5,636 nt of DNA from JAAEPI01 sp964352625. Lineage in GTDB: Bacteria > Bacteroidota > Bacteroidia > Cytophagales > Cyclobacteriaceae. Below, one piece after another: positions 1 to 5,636 of this stretch (position 1 is the stretch's first letter; each line of letters opens with the position of its first letter). The position numbers and the translations under genes are program-made. The stretch lies in assembly GCA_964352625.1 (NCBI GenBank), contig CAYGSD010000045.1:1-5636 (forward strand). The letters run 5' to 3'. The notes beneath the pieces are model-generated. The model was not told where the DNA came from and made no database searches. It saw only the letters and a program-made list of their open reading frames with translations.

Positions 1-45
1 CTGTCGGCAAGGTTTTTGAATATCAAGTTTTCAGCTGAATTTTAA
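1..45 (+). CDS. Possible 3' end of a truncated upstream gene
   Basis: Only the last 14 codons and a TAA stop would lie in the window. Read in the first frame, the tail is LSARFLNIKFSAEF. A short hydrophobic/aromatic beta-strand-like ending followed 32 bases later by an LpoB-like gene would fit a YcfL/DUF1425-type lipoprotein, which is often found beside lpoB and COG3014 genes in Gammaproteobacteria. That identity is inference from context. The third frame is also open, to a TGA at 36-38 (VGKVFEYQVFS), so even the frame is uncertain. No promoter-like box is clear between here and the next gene, which is compatible with read-through from this gene. Confidence 0.3.
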   Translation: MSARFLNIKFSAEF

Positions 46-77
46 CTGCGTAAATTGTAATCAAATTGAAAAATCAC

Positions 78-662
78 ATGAACTCATTTAGTAAAATAAT
101 TGGACTTGTAGCACTCGCGCTGATCATTGTCTCGTGCTCCAAAACTGTAACACGCGTTTCACCCGATCAACAAATTGACCTAAGTGGAAGATGGAATGAC
201 ACGGATTCTAAGCTGGTAGCTGAAGAAATGATCAATGATGTTTTGAACAGACCATGGAGAGAAAACTTCTCAACCGCTGAAGGACGAAAGCCGGTTGTTA
301 TTGTCGGGATCGTTCAGAACAAGAGCTCTGAACACATCGAATCAGAGACGTTCATCAAAGATCTTGAAAGAGAATTCATCAACTCTGGCACAATCCGAGT
401 GGTTCAGAATTCACTTTTCAGAGAAAAAATGAGAGAGGAGCGAGCGGATCAAAACGAATTTGCTTCGCCTGAAACTCAATCGAAATGGGGACGTGAGCTT
501 GGTGCAGACTTCATGCTTTTTGGCGTTATCACTTCTATCACCGATTCATACAAAAAGGAGAAAGTGGTTTCGTATAAAGTAAACCTCGAATTAGCTAATT
601 TGGAGACCAATGAGAAGGTTTGGATTGGCGATAAAGAAATCAAAAAATACATTAAGAACTAA
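78..662 (+). CDS. lpoB: LpoB-like penicillin-binding protein activator, lipoprotein
   Basis: This 194-residue protein resembles the LpoB family, outer-membrane lipoproteins that in E. coli stimulate the peptidoglycan synthase PBP1b from the periplasm. A lipoprotein signal peptide spans residues 1-19, with lipobox IVSC and the acylated Cys at 20. Family-like stretches are IDLSGRWNDTDS (33-44), KPVVIVGIVQN (71-81), INSGTIRVV (101-109), REERADQ (119-125), LGADFMLFG (141-149) and ETNEKVWIGDKEIKK (176-190). I chose the ATG at 78 because it leaves a compact signal peptide; a TTG at 66 would add only MKNH. No Shine-Dalgarno sequence is visible, as is usual in Bacteroidota. The tether between Cys20 and the folded domain is only about 13 residues, much shorter than the disordered linker of E. 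coli LpoB. The gene probably forms an operon with the COG3014 gene 16 bases downstream. The family call is strong; the PBP partner in this organism is unknown. Confidence 0.85.
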   Translation: MNSFSKIIGLVALALIIVSCSKTVTRVSPDQQIDLSGRWNDTDSKLVAEEMINDVLNRPWRENFSTAEGRKPVVIVGIVQNKSSEHIESETFIKDLEREFINSGTIRVVQNSLFREKMREERADQNEFASPETQSKWGRELGADFMLFGVITSITDSYKKEKVVSYKVNLELANLETNEKVWIGDKEIKKYIKN

Positions 663-678
663 GACATAGATTGATTGA

Positions 679-2073
679 ATGATCAATAAACTGTCAAAAT
701 ACCTAACACGGGCATTGCTTGCGATGCTCGTTGTTTTTTCTTTTAGTTGCAAAACCTACTATCAGATCAATCAGGAATTCAATCAGAATTTCGAGTATGG
801 TCAGTTGGAAGCCGCTAATAAAATCCTGGACAAAAATTCCAAAGAAGAGGACAAGAAAGCCCGATTTCTCTACATGGTCAATAAGGGAGTGGTGGAGTCG
901 ATGCTTGGAAACTATGAAGTGAGCAATGAGTGGTTTGAGAAGGCCTACATATTCGGTGAGGACTATAAAAAGAATGCAGCGAATATCGCAGCTTCTTTCT
1001 TCGTGAACCCAAACACGATTGTCTATCCCGGGGAGGATCACGAGCATCTTTTGCTCCTATACTATAAGGCAATGAACTTCCTGAAAATGGGGGATAACCA
1101 AGCCGCCCTTGTTGAGTGTCGTCGACTAAATAACCGACTGAACGAACTCAGCGACAAGTACAAGTCAGACAACAAGTACCGAGAAGATGCCTTCATTCAC
1201 AATTTGATGGGCATCATCTATGAAGCTGACGGTGATTATAACAACGCCTTTATTGCCTACAGAAATGCTTTCAATATTTACAATGACGTGTATATCGAAA
1301 TGTTTGGAGTCGCTCCACCGGAGCAATTAAAAAAGGACGTGATTCGCTCGGCCTACCTTACTGGTTTTCAAAATGAGGTTGATTTCTACAAAAGAGAATT
1401 CGATATGGAAGAATATCAACCTCAACCAAAAGGAGCAGAGTTAGTTTTTTTCTGGCACAATGGACTTGGACCAGTCAAGGACGAGTGGTCTGTCAACTTC
1501 AGCACGGGTGGTTACTCCGGAGGATTCTACACGTTTACCGATCAGTCAGGGCAAGTGCACACGGTCGCTTGCACCCAAGCACAGGCAAGCCAGTTGTCGA
1601 ATCTCAGCGTGGTTCGTATTGCGTTCCCGACGTACAATGACAGACCTCCCAGATTCAACGAAGGTTACTTAATTGCCAATGGCCGAGAGTATGATCTAGA
1701 GCTTGCCGAAAATGTGAATGCCATAGCTAAGAAGACTTTGCAGGAAAGAATGGCCAAGGAAATCGGAAAGGGACTCTTGCGGTTTGCTTTAAAGAAGGCA
1801 ATTGAAAATCAGGCGCGTCAGCAAGACGAAGCTATCGGCCTTTTGGTGAGTATTCTAAATGCCTCAACTGAAAAGCCCGATACCCGAAACTGGCAAACGA
1901 TTCCTTACTCTATCTTGTATACGAGAGTGCCATTGCAAGAAGGAGTCAACCATGTTTCGCTGAATGCATTGGGTATGGGTGAAGCCAAAACTCAGGACTT
2001 TTCATTCACCGCCAATATTGGGGAAACGATCTTTCATAGCTACCAGACTTTGGAGTCATTTCAGCAACAATAG
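679..2073 (+). CDS. COG3014-family TPR lipoprotein
   Basis: This 464-residue protein has a lipoprotein-type signal (hydrophobic residues 11-22, Cys at 24 in FSFSC, a loose lipobox acceptable in Bacteroidota). The N-terminal half is helical with TPR-like repeats near residues 61-96, 123-158 and 170-205; characteristic pieces are MLGNYEVSNEWFEKAY, FLKMGDNQAALVECRRL and YEADGDYNNAFIAYRNAF. The C-terminal half carries features I associate with COG3014: ELVFFWHNGLGPVKDEW (254-270), IAFPTYN (314-320), a basic helical stretch (350-380) and DTRNWQTIPYSILYTRVPL (401-419). A Gly/Thr-rich segment at 274-300 separates the first two. No biochemical function is established for the family, as far as I know. 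TPRs usually bind proteins, so a scaffold or partner role at the outer membrane is an inference. Its close spacing behind the LpoB-like gene supports shared transcription and a related envelope job. Confidence 0.8.
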   Translation: MINKLSKYLTRALLAMLVVFSFSCKTYYQINQEFNQNFEYGQLEAANKILDKNSKEEDKKARFLYMVNKGVVESMLGNYEVSNEWFEKAYIFGEDYKKNAANIAASFFVNPNTIVYPGEDHEHLLLLYYKAMNFLKMGDNQAALVECRRLNNRLNELSDKYKSDNKYREDAFIHNLMGIIYEADGDYNNAFIAYRNAFNIYNDVYIEMFGVAPPEQLKKDVIRSAYLTGFQNEVDFYKREFDMEEYQPQPKGAELVFFWHNGLGPVKDEWSVNFSTGGYSGGFYTFTDQSGQVHTVACTQAQASQLSNLSVVRIAFPTYNDRPPRFNEGYLIANGREYDLELAENVNAIAKKTLQERMAKEIGKGLLRFALKKAIENQARQQDEAIGLLVSILNASTEKPDTRNWQTIPYSILYTRVPLQEGVNHVSLNALGMGEAKTQDFSFTANIGETIFHSYQTLESFQQQ

Positions 2074-2144
2074 AAGTTAATCATCGCCCTTATTTTTCTA
2101 TTACTCAAAGGTTGTTTATTTTCATCGGACAAAACCAATTAGCC

Positions 2145-2768
2145 ATGTTCACAGAGTACGAGATAGATACCATGATGGAGATCAGAGAGATCCAGCAAGA
2201 GACCTTTGAGTTGAAGAAATACTTTGTGAAAAATGAAGCGCCCTACCTTGAAATTAGTGACCATGATTTCTTCTCATTGGTCATGATGGCCCCAACGGTG
2301 GGCATTGCCAAGGCTGATGGGAAGGTTACTTTGTTCGAAGAGTTGGCCTTGAACAAAAAGGCACGTAAACTTTCCAAAGGAGGTTACTTCATGAAGAAAG
2401 ATCCGGTTGTTTATGCCATGAAATTCGTCATTCATAAGTTCGAAGACTGGGAGGATAATTTCTACGACCTCCTGAAACATGCCATGCACAGCACCTTTGA
2501 TATGAAGTCGTTGGAAACAGACAACCCGCCACCCATGGAGGTGACTTACGAAGAATACAAGAGAGAAGTACTTAAGACTCCCTACGCCCTCATTCGATTT
2601 ATATCAAGCTTCTTCTTGGAAAATGATGAAGACATCATCAATAATAAACGTACCATCGGTAAGAGCGAGTACCTCACTATGCAGCACATTGGAGCTAAAC
2701 TTGGACTTGATAAGATTCTGGTCTTCCAAATGTTTTGCAAGACCTTTGATGTCAAGGGTTTACAATAA
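2145..2768 (+). CDS. Hypothetical cytoplasmic helical protein, TerB-like
   Basis: I do not recognise this 207-residue protein by name. It has no signal peptide or membrane segment and appears almost entirely alpha-helical. Residues 53-66 (GIAKADGKVTLFEE) match the pattern of TerB-like domains, in which a helix ending in ADG is followed by a short loop and an acidic helix, often a metal-binding site in that superfamily. A similar arrangement recurs at 157-190, with acidic FLENDEDI followed by a helix ending in IGAKLGLD, as at the end of a TerB-like bundle. The assignment to TerB-like folds rests on these patterns only. The ATG at 2145 is chosen over a TTG at 2112 because the extra 11 residues (MFIFIGQNQLA) look like translated leader; Met10 or Met11 are further options. 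The next gene begins 25 bases downstream or overlaps by 20, so the two are probably cotranscribed. Confidence 0.7.
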   Translation: MFTEYEIDTMMEIREIQQETFELKKYFVKNEAPYLEISDHDFFSLVMMAPTVGIAKADGKVTLFEELALNKKARKLSKGGYFMKKDPVVYAMKFVIHKFEDWEDNFYDLLKHAMHSTFDMKSLETDNPPPMEVTYEEYKREVLKTPYALIRFISSFFLENDEDIINNKRTIGKSEYLTMQHIGAKLGLDKILVFQMFCKTFDVKGLQ

Positions 2769-2793
2769 ATCTGGTTTAATTCGTTTGGGGAAT

Positions 2794-3738
2794 ATGGTTC
2801 GTGCGACAGGTGTTTTATGTGTATTGCTTTTGGTTTCTTGCTCCAAGAAGGACCCTACTCCAAAGACCAATCTTGACGTTCAATTCATTCAGGAGTATAT
2901 CACTACAAACGGACTAACAACAAGCACCACTACCGAGGGTGTCTATCGCTTCCCGATTACTCAAAACCCGGCAGGGAACGATGCTGGGGATGTTTTTTCC
3001 ATCTATTACACAATTTCTGACATTCGAAATGATATCCAAATAGCCAGCCATCAAGCTGGTGATGGTGATCCGATTAAGCTCCAAAACAATGCCTCGGCGA
3101 TTTTTCCTTTGGGATTGGAATATGGGATCGATGGAATTAAGGAAGGGGAGACCTACGGCTTAATATTACCTGGCAACCTAGGTTTCGGTGATTACCCGAC
3201 GAGTGCAGTTGCGGATGATGCCATCTTGCTTTTTGAAGTAGAAGTGGTTTTGAGAGAAAATGAAGCTGATATTGCTGCTTCTCAGGATACTGAAATCAAT
3301 GCCTATATCACAGCCAATGATCTTAACAATACGACAACCAACCCTGTTGATCCAGTCGAAATGCTAGCCAATGGTGTCTATTATAAAAAAACGGCGGTTG
3401 GAAATGGTACAAGTCCTTTGGCGGGAGATAGCATCACTGTAAACTATGCAGGTCGCTTTTTGAATGATACAGAATTTGACAATTTGAACAACTTCAAGTA
3501 TAAATTTAATTCGGGTTCTGTTGTCTCAGGTTTTGATCTTGGGGTATCAGAAATGGAACTAGGGGAACGAGCAACGATATTCATTCCATCAGCACAAGCC
3601 TATGGTTCAAGTGCTGTGGTGTTACCAGAGGCTGCATTTGATGATATGGTCGATCAATTTGTGGTTCCATTGTATGCTTCGAAAGTACCGCCCTACAAGG
3701 TGCTTATTTTCGACGTTACCCTCCAAACCATTCATTAA
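2794..3738 (+). CDS. Tandem FKBP-type peptidyl-prolyl isomerase lipoprotein
   Basis: FKBP-type enzymes catalyse cis-trans isomerisation of peptidyl-proline bonds; as a lipoprotein this one would act in the periplasm or at the outer membrane. From the ATG at 2794 the protein has 314 residues, with signal peptide 1-15 and lipobox LVSC (Cys16, then SKKD). Two FKBP-like units follow, about 27-153 and 164-311, each opening with a similar helix (FIQEYITTNGL and EINAYITANDL) and a GVY strand. The second keeps many pocket positions: Tyr218 in VNYAG, Phe228-Asp229, Phe238, the AYG motif at 269-271 and Phe306; the usual pocket Trp is Phe247. The first lacks the Phe-Asp pair and has LGFGD where AYG is expected, so it may be non-catalytic. 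An insert of about 20 residues follows AYG in the second. An ATG at 2749 would overlap the upstream gene by 20 bases and extend the n-region with R/K residues; both starts are possible. Confidence 0.8.
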   Translation: MVRATGVLCVLLLVSCSKKDPTPKTNLDVQFIQEYITTNGLTTSTTTEGVYRFPITQNPAGNDAGDVFSIYYTISDIRNDIQIASHQAGDGDPIKLQNNASAIFPLGLEYGIDGIKEGETYGLILPGNLGFGDYPTSAVADDAILLFEVEVVLRENEADIAASQDTEINAYITANDLNNTTTNPVDPVEMLANGVYYKKTAVGNGTSPLAGDSITVNYAGRFLNDTEFDNLNNFKYKFNSGSVVSGFDLGVSEMELGERATIFIPSAQAYGSSAVVLPEAAFDDMVDQFVVPLYASKVPPYKVLIFDVTLQTIH

Positions 3739-3752
3739 TCCTGAACTATTTC

Positions 3753-3760
3753 TATTTTTG
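3753..3760 (+). promoter_or_regulatory. Possible Bacteroidota -7 box upstream of the barrel gene
   Basis: TATTTTTG matches the TAnnTTTG -7 consensus used by the primary sigma factor of Bacteroidota. It lies in the 36-base gap between the FKBP gene and the barrel gene and would place the transcription start about 8 bases before the TTG start codon. No TTTG -33 box is seen at the usual distance upstream, so the assignment rests on half the signal. Confidence 0.35.
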
Positions 3761-3774
3761 ACAAAACCGAGCGA

Positions 3775-4857
3775 TTGAGAGGACTACTTATCATATTCTG
3801 CCTAATTAGTGCTTTCGCGTCGGTCGGTCAGAGGCAAGATGTGTACGATAAGTACAACATATATAGAAGCCCGATCAGAGTCATACTCAACCGAGTTTCC
3901 TTTACTCTTACTACTGGATATTCAAGAACTTACTACAAGCAGGACTTGGAGGGTGTTTATTTCTATCAAGACAGAAACGGACAATACATTTTACCCAATG
4001 ATCAAGTTCCTAATTTACCTCAATTCCAAGGCTATTCCAATTGGTTGAACAACCCTACGCTGGAGGATGAAGTGACAATCAGAAATCCATTTGATGTTCC
4101 TTTTCCGAATGTGAATAATCCCGTCCTTAATCCGGCATTGGCAGGTGGCTTTTACTTTGTCGATACAGATACTGCTTCAGTTGGCTTTCGGGGCATTTCC
4201 GGTGGTATTCCTATCACGCTGCAGCTCCATTATAACTTCCTCGAAAAGTTCAGAGTTGGATTAGGCTATACTTGGGAAAAACATTTCATTAGAGAGTTAC
4301 AACCCACTAATAATGAGTCAGTTATTCGATCTTATCGACCTAATATTACTTCCTCAAGGTACTCACGCCTTTATGTAACCGGAGGGTATCAATTTTATGA
4401 GTATTACAATCATTTATTTGTAGCTGAAGTACAAGTTGGGCGAGTTTCGTCTGGTCCGGAATTTAATAGCGGGCTAATCAATAGGAGTCTTTACCTCAAT
4501 GCCGGGGTGAGCATTGAAAAGGAACTTTCAGAGTATTTCAGGGTACTTGTCAAACCAAGTTTGGACATTAAAAACTACAAGGTGTCCATACCAGGAGGTT
4601 CGACGGAAATAAGAACAGGGTATCCAACACTTCATCTTCAGGTCGGTGTAAGTATCAACATCCCGGAGATTCCCAGAACGCCAATAAAGAATGATCACAT
4701 TCAGTTAAAGCATGTCATCACCGACCCAAAAACTGGCCGATTAAGGGAGGTTAGAGGGCAGCCATTTTACAGATGGCAGAATCCTAAAGTAGGTCAAAAT
4801 CATCGTAAGCTTTGGCGCTACAAATGGAGGAATAAAAACAAGCTTGATCCTTACTAA
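3775..4857 (+). CDS. Outer-membrane beta-barrel protein with basic C-terminal tail
   Basis: This 360-residue protein starts with a Sec-type signal peptide (MRGLLIIFCLISAFASVG, likely cleaved before Gln19 or nearby). The middle, roughly residues 39-296, is rich in alternating aromatic/hydrophobic strands such as VSFTLTTGYSRTYY, FRVGLGYTWEKHF, SRLYVTGGYQFYEYYN, HLFVAEVQVGRV, RSLYLNAGVSIEKEL, FRVLVKPSLDI and TLHLQVGVSINI, typical of an outer-membrane barrel. No specific transport or enzyme family is recognised. A tail of about 65 residues follows the last strand; its end (343-357) is strongly basic with many Arg, Lys and Trp/Tyr residues and would face the periplasm. The start is set at TTG 3775: no in-frame ATG precedes the signal peptide, and an in-frame TGA lies at 3742-3744. 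The gene sits between an envelope FKBP lipoprotein and gyrA. Confidence 0.75.
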   Translation: MRGLLIIFCLISAFASVGQRQDVYDKYNIYRSPIRVILNRVSFTLTTGYSRTYYKQDLEGVYFYQDRNGQYILPNDQVPNLPQFQGYSNWLNNPTLEDEVTIRNPFDVPFPNVNNPVLNPALAGGFYFVDTDTASVGFRGISGGIPITLQLHYNFLEKFRVGLGYTWEKHFIRELQPTNNESVIRSYRPNITSSRYSRLYVTGGYQFYEYYNHLFVAEVQVGRVSSGPEFNSGLINRSLYLNAGVSIEKELSEYFRVLVKPSLDIKNYKVSIPGGSTEIRTGYPTLHLQVGVSINIPEIPRTPIKNDHIQLKHVITDPKTGRLREVRGQPFYRWQNPKVGQNHRKLWRYKWRNKNKLDPY

Positions 4858-4885
4858 AATCGAAGGTTTTCAAGGGTATTTTGCC

Positions 4886-4893
4886 TACTTTTG
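4886..4893 (+). promoter_or_regulatory. Possible Bacteroidota -7 box upstream of gyrA
   Basis: TACTTTTG matches the TAnnTTTG -7 consensus of Bacteroidota and lies 36 bases before the gyrA start codon, giving a leader of roughly 30 bases. A second, imperfect copy (TATTTTG, 4877-4883) lies just upstream. No TTTG -33 box is evident; the nearest T-run is at 4867-4870, somewhat too close. The 72-base gap without any gene, and the housekeeping nature of gyrA, favour a promoter here. Confidence 0.45.
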
Positions 4894-4929
4894 CACATCA
4901 ATTTGCTTAACCTCATTCATTGATTTTGC

Positions 4930-5636
4930 ATGTCAGAAGAAGATAACGGAAACCAGCCTGAAAACTGGTCAGGAAGCGAGAACATAATCCCAATAAACAT
5001 CGAGGAAGAAATGAGAGGCGCCTACATCGATTATTCGATGAGCGTTATCATTTCACGTGCCTTACCAGACGTCAGGGATGGCTTAAAACCCGTTCACAGG
5101 CGTATTCTGTATGGTATGGACGAGCTTGGTGTCAACTACAATAAGTCCTATAAGAAATCTGCTAGAATAGTCGGGGATGTGCTAGGTAAGTACCACCCTC
5201 ATGGAGACACGGCGGTATACGACTCCTTAGTAAGGATGGCGCAGGATTGGTCTCTAAGATATCCAATGGTGGATGGTCAAGGGAACTTTGGTTCCATGGA
5301 TGGTGATTCACCTGCGGCCATGAGGTATACCGAGGCGAGACTAAGAAGAATCGCTGAGGAGATGCTCGCAGACATCAAGAAAAATACCGTTGATTTTCAA
5401 TTCAACTACGATGACACAGCAAGAGAACCTACAGTTCTTCCGGCACGGGTTCCAAATTTGCTAATCAATGGAGCAAGCGGAATCGCCGTTGGTATGGCGA
5501 CCAATATGGCTCCTCATAACCTGTCTGAGGTAGTCGATGGCTGTATTGCGCTGATTGACAATAAGGACATTACCATACCGGAGTTAATGGAGCATATCCT
5601 TGCTCCGGATTTCCCAACTGGAGGAACGATTTATGG
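4930..5636 (+). CDS. gyrA: DNA gyrase subunit A, 5' part (cut by window end)
   Basis: GyrA is the breakage-reunion subunit of DNA gyrase, which with GyrB introduces negative supercoils using ATP in the cytoplasm. The window holds 235 codons and two bases, open to the edge; full bacterial GyrA proteins have more than 800 residues. The family start is clear: an acidic, variable N-terminus (1-18) and then IPINIEEEMRGAYIDYSMSV (21-40). Core motifs are SRALPDVRDGLKPVHRRILY (42-61), GKYHPHGDTAVYDSLVRMAQ (86-105) and the catalytic Tyr133 in AAMRYTEARL (129-138), equivalent to E. coli Tyr122. The quinolone-determining positions are Thr94 (E. coli Ser83) and Asp98 (E. coli Asp87). ATNMAPHNLSEVVDG (about 195-209) also fits. 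The ATG at 4930 begins directly before the acidic N-terminus, and no longer start looks better. It probably has its own promoter. Confidence 0.97.
   Translation, partial: MSEEDNGNQPENWSGSENIIPINIEEEMRGAYIDYSMSVIISRALPDVRDGLKPVHRRILYGMDELGVNYNKSYKKSARIVGDVLGKYHPHGDTAVYDSLVRMAQDWSLRYPMVDGQGNFGSMDGDSPAAMRYTEARLRRIAEEMLADIKKNTVDFQFNYDDTAREPTVLPARVPNLLINGASGIAVGMATNMAPHNLSEVVDGCIALIDNKDITIPELMEHILAPDFPTGGTIY

Noticed and set aside
703..1047. A 114-codon open frame on the minus strand
   Set aside because: It lies wholly inside the well-supported COG3014 gene, has no recognisable domain, and its composition is what antisense reading of a coding region gives.
1460..1672. A 70-codon open frame in another plus-strand frame
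   Set aside because: It overlaps the COG3014 C-terminal domain, and its Ser/Arg/Thr-rich translation looks like an out-of-frame shadow.
2091..2124. Two TAnnTTT-like boxes (TATTTTTC at 2091, TATTTTCA at 2117) before the TerB-like gene
   Set aside because: Each lacks the final G of the -7 consensus and neither has a convincing -33 box, so a promoter here is possible but not supported enough to list.
2274..2489. A 71-codon open frame on the minus strand
   Set aside because: It is embedded antisense in the TerB-like gene and shows no family motif or promoter.
2623..2793. The FKBP reading frame extended upstream to 2623
   Set aside because: It would overlap the TerB-like gene by about 146 bases and bury the lipoprotein signal peptide inside the protein.
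4840..4873. Inverted pieces TTGA/CCTT and AAGG/TCAA after the barrel gene, considered as a terminator
   Set aside because: The stem is only four bases on each side of an uneven internal loop, is AT-rich, and is not followed by a clean T-run.

Overview
The window looks like a chromosomal segment of a Bacteroidota bacterium. The evidence is two lipoproteins of a type common there with S/K after the lipobox cysteine, genes without clear Shine-Dalgarno sequences, promoter-like TAnnTTTG boxes in front of two genes, a tandem-FKBP lipoprotein, a Bacteroidota-style outer-membrane barrel, and a GyrA that reads as bacteroidete. A member of Cytophagales or a neighbouring order is my best guess; the sequence alone does not settle the family. 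All genes are on the + strand, and there is no RNA gene, insertion sequence, CRISPR array or long repeat that I can see.

Layout. Positions 1-45 probably hold the last codons of a gene cut off by the window edge. Next comes a tightly spaced pair of lipoprotein genes: an LpoB-like penicillin-binding-protein activator (78-662) and a TPR-containing COG3014-family protein (679-2073), 16 bases apart. After a 71-base gap comes a second short cluster: a cytoplasmic all-helical protein with TerB-like features (2145-2768) and a lipoprotein with two FKBP-type domains (2794-3738; its start may overlap the previous gene). A 360-residue outer-membrane beta-barrel protein follows (3775-4857, apparently TTG start), then the 5' part of gyrA (4930 to the window end).

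How the genes fit together. Four consecutive genes from 78 to 4857 encode envelope proteins, interrupted by one soluble protein. The LpoB/COG3014 pair suggests a peptidoglycan or outer-membrane function; the FKBP lipoprotein could help fold envelope proteins; the barrel carries an unusually basic tail after its last strand. The gyrA gene is probably an independent housekeeping unit with its own promoter. The least described part is the LpoB-like/COG3014 pair, where the COG3014 protein has no established function and the LpoB-like protein lacks the long tether known from E. coli.
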